The notes under the pieces are model-generated. The model worked only from the letters and a program-made list of their open reading frames with translations. It was not told where the DNA came from and made no database searches. The position numbers and the translations under genes were made by a program. Below are positions 47,693-55,694 of a stretch of 64,000 nt of DNA, in pieces. Source of the DNA: a virus; the IMG/VR virus record IMGVR_UViG_3300036770_000417, positions 1 through 64,000 of that record; one strand, 5' to 3'. The stretch's first letter is position 1; each line of letters starts with the position of its first letter.

Positions 47693-48692
47693 TCTGTGAT
47701 CTCCTCATCTCCAACGCAACCTGCATGGCGTATTTGTCCAACGGGACCCCAAGTCGTTTAGCGATCTGCACTTGTGTCTGCGTAAGGGTGACCTTTTTAG
47801 GGGCCGTGCTCCGCGTAGCGGGTGCGACAACTTGTGCTGTGCGTTTCGGCTTAGGTGCCTCGGGCTCTCCAGCATCCTCGAACTGATCGGGGAAGAGTTC
47901 GCGCATACGAGAGTTCAACCTCTCGTAGTAAGTATCACTCTGCGGGCTCACGCCCTGTTTGACGAGCTTGCTATGCAACCCCAGCGCAAGGCTCGTCATC
48001 TCGTCGTCTACCCCAAACCAAGGATTGGCAGCTCGCCATGCCTCCGCTTTGGGGTCGGCAGAAGGTGCCGGGGCGGATGTACCTTCTGGTTGTACAGGAG
48101 TCTCAGACTCCTGTAAAGGTGGTAACTTAATATTGGCTACCTTGTCTGCCTTAATCTTAGCAGCGGTTAGCTGTTCTTGCGCTACAACGACAGCTTCGGA
48201 ATCACCTGCCTCATAGGCGTCCTTGTACGCCTTCTTGGCCTGCTCGACCTCTACCGCGGCGTTCTTCTTCGCCTGCTCTAGCAGCGCCGTCTGGTTCTTC
48301 CCGACGGTACCCTTGAGCCGCTTGTTCTCCTCGACAAGCTGCTGCGCCAGCCGCTCCAGCTCCTGCTTCTCCCGCAGCGCGGCCTCTTTGGCTCGGCGCT
48401 CGTCGTGATAGCCCTTGCTGAAGTGCTTGATGCGCTTACGCACCTTGTCGGAATACTCGGAGAGCTCCTCGTCGGTGACCTCCTCCGGCGGCTCGGACGG
48501 CTTGCGCCCCCTATCCGCTTTCGGCGTATCGTCGACGACTTCGATCTCGATTTCCGACGCCTCTTCAGGCTCCGGAGCTGCGCGTTTACCCTTGGCAGGA
48601 GGCGTGATGGCCTCTGCCGTCGAGCTCGACACCTCGATGCGCTCGTCATCATCCGGGTCGGGGAACGTAAACTCTACTTTCTGAATAGGCAT
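47685..48692 (-). CDS. scaffolding-like protein
   Basis: A 335-residue, highly charged protein. Residues 1-80 are acidic and disordered. A long coiled coil follows (REKQELERLAQQLVEENKRL) with an Ala/Lys/Glu helix. A basic C-terminus (VTLTQTQVQIAKRLGVPLDK) is the kind that docks on capsid protein. Position between portal and capsid genes fits a scaffold. Confidence 0.7.
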   Translation of the reverse strand: MPIQKVEFTFPDPDDDERIEVSSSTAEAITPPAKGKRAAPEPEEASEIEIEVVDDTPKADRGRKPSEPPEEVTDEELSEYSDKVRKRIKHFSKGYHDERRAKEAALREKQELERLAQQLVEENKRLKGTVGKNQTALLEQAKKNAAVEVEQAKKAYKDAYEAGDSEAVVVAQEQLTAAKIKADKVANIKLPPLQESETPVQPEGTSAPAPSADPKAEAWRAANPWFGVDDEMTSLALGLHSKLVKQGVSPQSDTYYERLNSRMRELFPDQFEDAGEPEAPKPKRTAQVVAPATRSTAPKKVTLTQTQVQIAKRLGVPLDKYAMQVALEMRRSQNG

Positions 48693-48702
48693 TGTTTACC
48701 CC

Positions 48703-49062
48703 TCACACGCGCGAGACGCCCCGCGGGTCCGCAACCACGGCCTGCACGGAGTCGTCGTTCATAAGTCGGTACTCGGTACCCTTGATCTTGAACCGTGTGC
48801 CCGTGTTTGCGCGGAACATCACATAGTCACCGGGTTTGCACCACGGCCCGTGGGGGAACCTATCCGGGTCTCGGTACGCCTGCGGCCCCATGTCGAGGAC
48901 AAGCCCGATGGTCGACATGACCTTCTCAAGCTCGCGCTGCGCGTCTGTCTTCAGCACGCTGGTGCCGTCGTACGTCGCGTCGACATCAGGCATGGCTACC
49001 AGCAAGAAGTATCCCGCGGGTACCGGGAGTTGCGCTTCCAGTTCAGTATCTTCAGTCATCAT
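48703..49062 (-). CDS. GroES-like co-chaperonin
   Basis: A 119-residue protein with the Cpn10 plan: VPAGYFLLVAMPDVD at the start, CKPGDYVMFRANTGTRFKIK and YRLMNDDSVQAVVADP at the end, with a loop between (TDAQRELEKVMSTIG) in place of the mobile loop. It may pair with host GroEL to help fold the capsid protein, as other phage co-chaperonins do. It sits between portal and scaffold. Confidence 0.65.
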   Translation of the reverse strand: MMTEDTELEAQLPVPAGYFLLVAMPDVDATYDGTSVLKTDAQRELEKVMSTIGLVLDMGPQAYRDPDRFPHGPWCKPGDYVMFRANTGTRFKIKGTEYRLMNDDSVQAVVADPRGVSRV

Positions 49063-49249
49063 CGCTTTCCATGAAGTTTCGCGAGAGGTCTTCTATGTAC
49101 GACTTGCTGGCTTCGAGACCCCGAATTAAGCCAACAACTTCCCGATAGTGGGCGTAGTCCTTGGGAGCGCCCCCCTTCAGAAAATCCATCGCAGACGAGA
49201 GTTGCTCGTCGATGTTGTCCTTAAGCACGTCAAAGACGGTCTTCGGCAT
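49052..49249 (-). CDS. small phage protein between portal and co-chaperonin
   Basis: A 65-residue acidic helical protein (VFDVLKDNIDEQLSSAMDFL ... IRGLEASKSYIEDL) conserved in this position in related phages. Overlaps the co-chaperonin-like gene by 11 nt. Function unknown. Confidence 0.6.
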   Translation of the reverse strand: MPKTVFDVLKDNIDEQLSSAMDFLKGGAPKDYAHYREVVGLIRGLEASKSYIEDLSRNFMESDDD

Positions 49250-49252
49250 CGG

Positions 49253-51739
49253 TTACTCCTTTGCCGGTTTGGGCTTTTGCTGCGCACGCTGCGCGTTCAC
49301 GACGGTCTGCATGATCGCCAAGTCCACTTTGTTCTCCATGTCGCGCTTACGCTGCGCGAGCTCCACACCCATGCGCCGCGCCTCGATGTCGACCTCCTGC
49401 TGGGCGATCTGCGTGTCCTTGGCCTTGATGAGGTTGTCGGCCTGCGTCTTCTGGGCCTGCAGCGCAAGCTGTTGCGCCCGCAGCTGCAAGTCTGCTTGGT
49501 CCTTTGCCGCCTTGCGCTGCACCTCGGCCTGCTTGACCTGCACCTCCGCCTGCGCGAGCTGGAACATCGGGTCTTGGGCTTGCTGCTGCGCCGCCTGCTG
49601 CGCCGCCTGCTGCTGATGTGACTGCGTGAGCTGCTTGCCGGCGTCGGCCACGAGACGCGCGAGGTTGACCTCGATCTCCTCTGGCAGCTCCTCGTTCGGC
49701 GGCGGCAGCGGAGCCCCGAGCCGCTCCTCGATCTGCTGGCGGTACTGGAACCCAAGATGCTCGGCGATGTGGGCTTGCAGCGAGGCCATGATCTGCTGCG
49801 CCTGCGGGTTCTGCCCGATCATCTGCGCGATCATCGGGTCCTGCATGAACGACATGTGCGACGCGATATGCGCTTGGTGGTCTTGGTAGATGAAGGCCCG
49901 CAGGGGCTTGCCGATCAGCGCGTTCATGTTCTCGCTGACGGGGTCCACCGGCACCGCATCCTCGCGTGTCGGCACGAGCTTGTCGGCGTTCTTGATACCC
50001 AGCACCTCGATCATCTGGCGGTGCAGCTGCGGCAGGTCGTATATCTGGGGCGCAGCCTGCGCCATCTGCAACACAGCCTGATACTGCACCACGCGCTGGG
50101 CCATGGTCGAGCTGTTAGGGTCGCTGACCGGGATCACGTCGACCATGGTGTAGTCGGCCTGCCGCGCGCTCACCTCGCCCCTGTGCGGCTGGTAGGCATA
50201 GTCCGTGGGGGCATACTCGGCCATGAGGGCCTTGAGCAGCTTGAACTCCTGCTTCATGGCGTAGTGCACGCGGGCCTGCACCGCGGCCATGGGCTTCAGC
50301 GTGCGCTCCAGCAGCGCCAGCGTGGTACCCACAGGGGCGTTAGCCGACATGTCCGAGATGTTCATGTCGGAGATAGCCCCGAGGCGCCGCCCCTCGTTTG
50401 TGATGCGGTCCAGCAGCGCGAGCAGCGTCTGGCTGGGCTCCTTGTACGGCAGCGGCATCACGTTGTCGCGGATAGACCCCGACGGCACGTCGACGTCCCT
50501 GAACTCACCCGGCGCGATGGGTGTGTCGTCGCCCTTGACGCGCAGCCCCTTGGACTTGAGCCCCCCGGGCAGGTTAGCCAGCGTGCCGGCGTCCACGAGC
50601 TGACGGATGATACTTGTGCCCGCCCGCGCGTAGCCCCCGATGATGTGGATGAGCCCCAGCCCGTAGAACCCGAACCCCGGCACGTAGGGGTAGTGCACGA
50701 AGTGCTGCCGCTTGAGCATCAGCGGATCATCAGGGTTCCAGTTTCGGCGTATCGCCAGCACCATACCCGTGCCACGCTCGATAGTCACGACATAGGGCTT
50801 GGCGATGGAGATGTCGTCCTCGTCCTCCTCGTCGATACCGTCGATCACGAGGTCCGCGTGAATCTCGTAGATCGTATACCGGTTGTCGTCGGTGAGGCTG
50901 TAGCCGCCCTCCTTGGCCTTTTTCTCCTCGATGTCCGTATGGAACGCCTGCGGCTCTCCGAGATCAACCTTGCGGTAGAACCCCGCAGCCTGCAGCTTGT
51001 TGAGCTCGTTCTTGGTCTTGCGCATGACGTGCGTCACACGCTCCGCGGTCTCCAGATGGCTCGCGCCATATGGCACGATCATGTCCTCAGCAGGCACATA
51101 GACGGCTACTTGCCGTCCAAGACTCGGGTCGAAGTAGATTTTCTTGAACGCAGACCCGGCCAGCCCCAGCGCATAGAGCATCCGCTCGTGCTCCGGGCGG
51201 TACTCCACCATGTGCTCTGTCAGCTCATAGTTCATGTCCGCCTTGACGCGCATGGCGGCCTCGGTCTTCTCCTTTGTCTCCTCGCCGAGAATCTTGACCT
51301 TCACCGGCCCTGCAGCGGGGAATGTCTCGGACATAGTCTCCGCTTGGAACCGGATAGCCGCCTCGGCCAGCACCGTCGAGTACACCCCACAGGCGTCCTC
51401 CCACGGGTCGCTACGCTCCTCGTAGCGGAACCCGAGCACCTCCAGCCCCTTGACGAATGAGTCCGCCCAGTCCTTGCGGCTGTCGATGTCGGCCTGCACC
51501 AGCCCGAGGATGTCCGAGGAGAGCACCGACATCTCCCCGTCGTCCATGGCCTCCGCGAGGTTACCATCGAAGGGCAGCAGGTCGCTCTCTTCGGCGTCGG
51601 GGATCAGCGTGATCTCCACGCTCCCGTCGTCCAGCGTCACGGCTTCCGGGTCGATGATCTCGATCTCCAGCTCGCCCTCGTCCTCGTCGTCCTCTGTCAG
51701 CCCCTGCGGAGCGGCGTAGAGTCCCTTCTCGATAGCCAT
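49253..51739 (-). CDS. portal protein, P22-like
   Basis: An 828-residue portal. After an acidic start, DIDSRKDWADSFVKGLEVLG and the DPWEDACGVYSTVLAEAAI segment match large P22-type portals, as does YALGLAGSAFKKIYFDPSLG. The C-terminal Gln/Ala-rich coiled coil (VQRKAAKDQADLQLRAQQLA) forms the barrel. It lies directly downstream of the terminase gene. Confidence 0.85.
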   Translation of the reverse strand: MAIEKGLYAAPQGLTEDDEDEGELEIEIIDPEAVTLDDGSVEITLIPDAEESDLLPFDGNLAEAMDDGEMSVLSSDILGLVQADIDSRKDWADSFVKGLEVLGFRYEERSDPWEDACGVYSTVLAEAAIRFQAETMSETFPAAGPVKVKILGEETKEKTEAAMRVKADMNYELTEHMVEYRPEHERMLYALGLAGSAFKKIYFDPSLGRQVAVYVPAEDMIVPYGASHLETAERVTHVMRKTKNELNKLQAAGFYRKVDLGEPQAFHTDIEEKKAKEGGYSLTDDNRYTIYEIHADLVIDGIDEEDEDDISIAKPYVVTIERGTGMVLAIRRNWNPDDPLMLKRQHFVHYPYVPGFGFYGLGLIHIIGGYARAGTSIIRQLVDAGTLANLPGGLKSKGLRVKGDDTPIAPGEFRDVDVPSGSIRDNVMPLPYKEPSQTLLALLDRITNEGRRLGAISDMNISDMSANAPVGTTLALLERTLKPMAAVQARVHYAMKQEFKLLKALMAEYAPTDYAYQPHRGEVSARQADYTMVDVIPVSDPNSSTMAQRVVQYQAVLQMAQAAPQIYDLPQLHRQMIEVLGIKNADKLVPTREDAVPVDPVSENMNALIGKPLRAFIYQDHQAHIASHMSFMQDPMIAQMIGQNPQAQQIMASLQAHIAEHLGFQYRQQIEERLGAPLPPPNEELPEEIEVNLARLVADAGKQLTQSHQQQAAQQAAQQQAQDPMFQLAQAEVQVKQAEVQRKAAKDQADLQLRAQQLALQAQKTQADNLIKAKDTQIAQQEVDIEARRMGVELAQRKRDMENKVDLAIMQTVVNAQRAQQKPKPAKE

Positions 51740-51749
51740 AGCTTATCTC

Positions 51750-53285
51750 CTAGTAGTAGCCGCCCCGGCGTTGCTTGAAGAATCTCGGCTCCTCCGGCTC
51801 GTCAGTCGGCAGGCGGATGAACCCGCCCTGACGGAACCGCATCAGGGCCATCACAGTGGAGTCCACGAGGTCGTCATGCGACACGAAGGGGAACCCCGCT
51901 ATCTCCTCCACGAGCTCCTCGGCCCACCGTGTCTGAGGCACCCAACAGATACCCGACGCCACGATGTCAGCCACGCTGTTGAGGCGCGCAAGCTTGTCCC
52001 CCGAGCCTCGGTGCGGTGTGTACTCCTGCACGGATATACCCATGCGCCGCATCTCCTGATAGAGCGCGGTCCCCGCACTCTTCTTCTCGACGATGAAGCT
52101 GTCTGGCTCCCACTCGCGATACTCGCGCATGGCGAGCTCCTTGAGCTCCGGGAACTCCAACCGCTGCTTGATACTGTTTAACAAGATAATGTGATGCGCG
52201 CCAGCGTCTTCGTTGTAGAAGACTCCCCACGTCGTCAGCGCCGTGTAGTCCGCCCGGTTGTGCTTCTCGGCCGCGGCGTCGAGAGACATGATGATGTATT
52301 CGCACGGGGGAGGGTCATCGAGGCGCCACTCCTGCCACCACTCCCGCTTCACTATGGCGGCTTCCTCGGCCGTGGGCTGCTGCTGGTACTGCGCGTTCCA
52401 CTGGAACACAGGCATACTGGCCTTTGTCCGCATCAGCGCCTGCAGGTCGAAAAACTCCGGCCAGAGGGGCTTTTGCCCGCTCTCAGTCTCCAAAATAGCC
52501 GGAAATTCAATGATTTCGTACTGATCGGCGTCGTCATTCTGCGCCATGTCGCGCGTAACACGCCCTGTCAAGTCGTCCATGTGCCATCTGGTGGCCACGA
52601 TAGCCACCCGACCACCCGGCATGAGGCGCGTCCGCGCCCCGTAGGTGAACCACTCGTATGCCTTGTCAAAAACCTCGAAATTACCGCTCAAAACGTCCTG
52701 TTCGGAGTGCGGATCGTCGATCAACAGCAGGTCTGCACCCCTTCCGGCGATGCTGGAGCCTACGCCAGCGGCGTAGTACTCGCCTCCGGCGCTCGTATTC
52801 CAGCGCCCCGCGGACTTGGAGTCCGAAGCGAGGGCCACAGCGGGAAAAATCTCCTTGTATTCGCTCGTAGCGATCAGATTTCGCACCTTCCGACCGAAAT
52901 CGACGGCCAAATCGGTGGTGTGAGACACCATCATCACCTTCTTGGTGGGATTTCGACCCAAAAACCACGCCGGAAACATGATGGATACGAGCTGTGACTT
53001 GCCATGACGTGGTGGCATGTTCACGCACACGCGGTCTTTTGCACCCTGTTCGAGGGCCATGAGCTGATCCGCGAGTATTCTGTGGTGCTTTCCTACCCTG
53101 TAGTCCGGCTGCATCCGTTTGCAGAAGGCAATCAGGTCGTCATAGGCCGCGGTGTTGCGTTTCCGGGCCATCAGCTCGTCGAGCATCCGCTCGACCTCTG
53201 CAGCTTCCACCGGGGACAGCTCGTCCACGTTGTCGAGGAGCGCGTTGAGTTCTTCCTCTGTAAATCCGAGGGTGTCAGTCGTCAT
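51750..53285 (-). CDS. terL: terminase large subunit
   Basis: A 511-residue packaging motor. The ATPase has Walker A PPRHGKSQ (90-97) and Walker B LLLIDDP (185-191), then a TRWHMDD coupling motif (231-237). The C-terminal RNase H-like nuclease has D335 in IMSLDAAAE, the EKKSAGTALY segment and HDDLVDS near 473-480. It cuts and pumps DNA into the head through the portal. Overlaps terS by 11 nt. Confidence 0.92.
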   Translation of the reverse strand: MTTDTLGFTEEELNALLDNVDELSPVEAAEVERMLDELMARKRNTAAYDDLIAFCKRMQPDYRVGKHHRILADQLMALEQGAKDRVCVNMPPRHGKSQLVSIMFPAWFLGRNPTKKVMMVSHTTDLAVDFGRKVRNLIATSEYKEIFPAVALASDSKSAGRWNTSAGGEYYAAGVGSSIAGRGADLLLIDDPHSEQDVLSGNFEVFDKAYEWFTYGARTRLMPGGRVAIVATRWHMDDLTGRVTRDMAQNDDADQYEIIEFPAILETESGQKPLWPEFFDLQALMRTKASMPVFQWNAQYQQQPTAEEAAIVKREWWQEWRLDDPPPCEYIIMSLDAAAEKHNRADYTALTTWGVFYNEDAGAHHIILLNSIKQRLEFPELKELAMREYREWEPDSFIVEKKSAGTALYQEMRRMGISVQEYTPHRGSGDKLARLNSVADIVASGICWVPQTRWAEELVEEIAGFPFVSHDDLVDSTVMALMRFRQGGFIRLPTDEPEEPRFFKQRRGGYY

Positions 53286-53862
53286 CCGGCACCTTCAGCC
53301 CGAGCTCGGCATCCACGTCGATGACCTCGCCCTCGACGACAACGGCATCTTCCAGCTCCGGATTCACGAGACGGGCCAGCTTCTCGCGCAGCCGAGCCTT
53401 GATATCGTCCGTCGTCTGGTGCGTTACGGTAACTTCGCTCTTTTCGGCAAACAGCCCCACGTCGCTGATCTTGCCGAGCAGCTCCAACGCCTTCAACCGC
53501 ACCCTCGGATCGGGATTCTCCGTCTCCTGCACCAGCTTGTTCGTGACCAGATTGCGTATCTGCACCGCATCATCGGCGACCCTATGGCCGAACTCGTCCA
53601 GAATATGCTTGGTCAGCAGCAGCGCCGCGGGCGTCGTCTTGGCCATCCGCTTGTGGGTCATCGCCTTGGAGGTGGCGTCCGGGGCCTCCGCATAGTCTCG
53701 CGCCAGCTGCTCCGCAGCCTCCATGTCGGCATCCGACGGTTCCGGCACCAGCCCGAGCTCGTCCAATGTACTGCACGCGGCCTCCAGCCGGTGGCGGAGG
53801 TCCGTATATGGCGCCTCTACAGTCAGAGGCACCCCCAACTCGGGCACGAGTTCCAGTGTCAT
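53275..53862 (-). CDS. terS: terminase small subunit
   Basis: A 195-residue protein upstream of terL. It has an N-terminal helical part, a long helix rich in Leu and Lys (NPDPRVRLKALELLGKISDV), and a VTVTHQTTDDIKARLREKLA segment like those that bind the large subunit. ATG 53862 is used; a TTG 25 codons upstream would add a tail overlapping a hairpin. It should recognise the packaging site, probably close to its gene. Confidence 0.75.
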   Translation of the reverse strand: MTLELVPELGVPLTVEAPYTDLRHRLEAACSTLDELGLVPEPSDADMEAAEQLARDYAEAPDATSKAMTHKRMAKTTPAALLLTKHILDEFGHRVADDAVQIRNLVTNKLVQETENPDPRVRLKALELLGKISDVGLFAEKSEVTVTHQTTDDIKARLREKLARLVNPELEDAVVVEGEVIDVDAELGLKVPDDD

Positions 53863-54265
53863 CGTCTCTCGCAGGCTGGTGTGGCCGTTTACGTAATATG
53901 CAGCATGATATGATATCCCGTCAAGCGGGGGACCCAACGGGTCCCTTTAAGGGGGGTGTTTCCTGTACGTATTAAGAACAAATAGCGTACGAAAATGGGG
54001 GAGGGGGAGTTGTTTGTGTGGATTAGTAGTACATAGGACGCGCGCGGAGTCCCGTTTGCCAAGTGGTGCCCCCGGTATGGGTAGGGGTCGCGCCCCCACG
54101 ATTCGTGCCATGCCCCTAGTGTGCCGCGCGGGCTGTTAGTTTAGTAACTAACAGTGGCGAATCGTGCCAAGGCGTGTCGGATGGTGTGTTGATTTCTTAG
54201 GCTGGACATGCGACAAATAATCATCGGGCGGCAATGGTGCGGCCCGATTAGCTAGGAGAACTGCC
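53863..54265. other. divergent intergenic region, candidate packaging/promoter region
   Basis: About 400 nt separate the leftward terS from the rightward 54266 gene. It holds a GGGACCC-AAC-GGGTCCC hairpin (53929-53945), a G-run, a GGGG-TCGCG-CCCC element near 54085, two close copies of ATTCGTGCCA/AATCGTGCCA, and the inverted repeat at 54133-54154. Divergent promoters must lie here, but none is convincing. Being next to terS, it is a reasonable place for the packaging site. Confidence 0.4.
54133..54154. repeat. inverted repeat, extended (CTGTTAGTT-TAGT-AACTAACAG)
   Basis: The longest copy: 9-bp arms around TAGT, between the divergent terS and 54266 genes. Confidence 0.8.
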
Positions 54266-54763
54266 ATGTTTACTGCTTCCACTCTGAAGGCCGTCACCAC
54301 TGCATCCGCAGCCATCGTCGCGGGTGAGAAGGCGCAGCGCAAGTTTCTGGACACCTTGCGCGCTGATAACGTCGCGGCATCGGCTTTGAAGTCGACGCAA
54401 ACTGAGGGCTCGACTGCAACTGAAGAAAGCTGGGCCGCATTGAAAGTGGCCGTCGTTGCGGGATTTGATGCACGCATCCAGAAACTGCTCGCACTGCCGC
54501 CTAATGCCGTGCGTGATACCGACAAGGCAGAACGTCGCCATTGGCATATGCAAATCGGTTCTATCATTGGCCGTTGGCAGCGCGCGCTCGCCAAAGACGA
54601 GGCCAAGCGAGCTGGCGTCGTGAAGAATGCGACGTCACCGGTTGAAAAGCTTCGCGACGCGTTTACCGCGATTGAAACGGCCGTTAAGAAGGGCACGGAT
54701 TGGGGATTCGACGTCGACGACTTCCTGCGCGACCTTCGCGCGCTAAATAAGCGCATCTGCTAG
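54266..54763 (+). CDS. unknown protein (165 aa), first gene of the rightward region
   Basis: A 165-residue Ala-rich helical protein at ATG 54266 with TAGGAGA upstream. N-terminus MFTASTLKAVTTASAAIVAG; central AERRHWHMQIGSIIGRWQRA; acidic-basic end. It stands alone between the divergent region and a hairpin, not in an operon. A host-takeover or packaging-related role is possible. No family recognised. Confidence 0.55.
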   Translation: MFTASTLKAVTTASAAIVAGEKAQRKFLDTLRADNVAASALKSTQTEGSTATEESWAALKVAVVAGFDARIQKLLALPPNAVRDTDKAERRHWHMQIGSIIGRWQRALAKDEAKRAGVVKNATSPVEKLRDAFTAIETAVKKGTDWGFDVDDFLRDLRALNKRIC

Positions 54764-54770
54764 CAGGGGC

Positions 54771-54792
54771 GGGGGCGGCGCAAGCCGCCCCC
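54771..54792 (+). terminator. hairpin after the 54266 gene
   Basis: GGGGGCGGC and GCCGCCCCC pair perfectly (9 bp) around GCAA. No T-run follows, so it may be a weak terminator or an mRNA-stabilising end. Confidence 0.5.
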
Positions 54793-54800
54793 GACATCAC

Positions 54801-54881
54801 ATGAGAAACCACATCGAAAACGCCCTTGGCGTCGTCATACTGTTTGCCGTTCTGTTCGCCTTCCTCTGGCTCACGCCCTGA
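54801..54881 (+). CDS. small membrane peptide (26 aa)
   Basis: A 26-residue frame. A charged start (MRNHIEN) is followed by a hydrophobic span (ALGVVILFAVLFAFLWL) ending in TP. It fits a single-span membrane peptide. It lies between two hairpins, and a classic terminator begins 9 nt after its stop, so it looks like a short transcription unit's last gene. No clear ribosome site; CCCCCG of the preceding hairpin lies just upstream. Confidence 0.4.
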   Translation: MRNHIENALGVVILFAVLFAFLWLTP

Positions 54882-54889
54882 CAATCAAA

Positions 54890-54917
54890 CCCGCGTGCTT
54901 CGGCACGCGGGTTTTTT
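54890..54917 (+). terminator. rho-independent terminator
   Basis: CCCGCGTGC and GCACGCGGG form a 9-bp stem with a TTCG loop, followed by six T: a textbook terminator. It closes the 54266 unit and separates it from the origin-like region. Confidence 0.92.
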
Positions 54918-54950
54918 CATGCCCTGCGCGCACCGCGCGCGGGGCCTCAT

Positions 54951-55093
54951 GCACCAGTTACCAGAGGAGCGCTGAGCCCTAGGCCGCGGATCGGGGCACG
55001 CTGGGTTGTTAGTGCGCGACTAACACATAGGCACGTAGCACCACGCACGCGCAGCGTGTGGCATCTTACTGCACCAGTTACTAGAGGAGCGCG
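54951..55093 (+). repeat. direct repeat GCACCAGTTACYAGAGGAGCG
   Basis: Two copies exactly 120 nt apart (54951-54971 and 55071-55091), differing by one base. Each is followed by a palindrome of the GTTAGT family. They look like a duplicated regulatory unit. Confidence 0.7.
55008..55024. repeat. inverted repeat GTTAGTGCGCGACTAAC
   Basis: 17-bp copy, arms GTTAGT and ACTAAC, five-base spacer; first of two identical copies 97 nt apart. Confidence 0.8.
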
Positions 55094-55104
55094 GCGCCCC
55101 AGCT

Positions 55105-55121
55105 GTTAGTGCGCGACTAAC
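55105..55121. repeat. inverted repeat GTTAGTGCGCGACTAAC
   Basis: Second identical copy, directly left of the iteron-like repeats. Confidence 0.8.
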
Positions 55122-55136
55122 TCATTGATATTACGT

Positions 55137-55173
55137 AATGTTCCAAATGTTCCGTAATGTTCCGCAATGTTCG
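55137..55173 (+). repeat. iteron-like direct repeats AATGTTCC
   Basis: Four copies start at 55137, 55146, 55156 and 55166 (the last ends in G). The 9-10 nt period puts them on one face of the helix, as for initiator-binding iterons. A further AATGTTC lies at 55300. Confidence 0.75.
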
Positions 55174-55238
55174 GTCAGTGTTAGATCATTATGTAAACGT
55201 GGTGCGCCGTGGTGCACGGTGTTGAGCACCGCTCCCTT

Positions 55239-55267
55239 TTGACATGCTGGATGTTGTAGTTTTTTAT
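55239..55267 (+). promoter_or_regulatory. possible promoter at the AT-rich tract
   Basis: TTGACA (55239-55244), a 17-nt spacer and TTTTAT (55262-55267). The -35 is consensus and the -10 weak. It reads into the AT-rich part of the putative origin. Confidence 0.35.
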
Positions 55268-55466
55268 CTATATCTATCTAATCTTACTACTACTACTATA
55301 ATGTTCTATGACACACATATACCCTTTCCTAACGAGGCAGTTCTGACGGCGTTTGTGCTCCCGTTTGTTCCAGTGCCTAAAAATACTCTAGGGGGCCTTA
55401 AAACGCTCCTAAAACCGAACAAACGAACAGTTCAATCTTTTCAAGGACTTACAGGCCATTTGAACA

Positions 55467-55578
55467 GAACATTACACAGAACATTAGAACATTACGTCCT
55501 GCCAAGGACTTACACCTCACACTTCACGTGATTTTCCGCTCACGAAAGAACATTACCAAACCGCGCAAGATCATTACC
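55467..55578 (-). repeat. inverted iteron-like repeats GAACATTAC(C)
   Basis: Copies at 55467-55475, 55479-55486, 55487-55495 and 55548-55557, plus a variant at 55569-55578. They are the reverse complement of the left-hand set. Confidence 0.75.
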
Positions 55579-55597
55579 AAAGCACCCCCTGCAAACA

Positions 55598-55626
55598 TTG
55601 ACATGAACCCTCACTTCTGCTATACT
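55598..55626 (+). promoter_or_regulatory. sigma70-type promoter for the right early operon
   Basis: TTGACA (55598-55603), exactly 17 nt, TATACT (55621-55626). Near-perfect consensus. Initiation would be about 55633, about 60 nt before the first gene. The palindrome 55665-55681 lies in the resulting leader, well placed for an operator or leader hairpin. Confidence 0.85.
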
Positions 55627-55664
55627 GTAAGTAGTAATAGGAAGTTCTGCCCACCCCGCTGCTA

Positions 55665-55681
55665 GTTAGTGCAGCACTAAC
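55665..55681. repeat. inverted repeat GTTAGTGCAGCACTAAC
   Basis: Perfect palindrome in the leader between the promoter and the ribosome site of the 55695 gene. Identical to the copy at 5246. Confidence 0.85.
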
Positions 55682-55694
55682 AAGGAGACAGCCC

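Larger units (their letters stand above)
55131..55581. other. putative iteron-type origin of replication
   Basis: AATGTTC(C) repeats on the left face inverted GAACATTA copies on the right (55467, 55479, 55487, 55548, with a GATCATTACC variant at 55569). Between them lies an AT-rich, low-complexity tract (55255-55310: TTTTTTATCTATATCTATCT, then ACTACTACTACTATAATG). The region has no gene and lies upstream of the early operon. These are origin features; the initiator is not identified. Confidence 0.55.
54882..55694. other. long non-coding region with repeats, putative origin and promoter
   Basis: About 810 nt hold no convincing gene. In order: the terminator, two copies of GCACCAGTTACC/TAGAGGAGCG (54951 and 55071) each followed by a GTTAGTGCGCGACTAAC palindrome, AATGTTCC iterons (55137-55173), an AT-rich tract (55255-55310), inverted iterons (55467-55578), a sigma70-type promoter (55598-55626) and a palindrome (55665-55681). 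Confidence 0.7.

Noticed and set aside
49757-51460. A 567-residue open frame opposite the portal gene
   Set aside because: It is a shadow of the portal gene in G+C-rich DNA; composition is His/Leu/Arg-rich without domains.
53863-53937. An N-terminal extension of the small terminase from TTG 53937
   Set aside because: It would code through a hairpin and has no ribosome site; ATG 53862 is preferred.
55244-55531. A 95-residue open frame across the origin-like region
   Set aside because: No ribosome site, AT-rich low-complexity codons, and it covers both the AT tract and the inverted iterons. It is likelier a chance frame.
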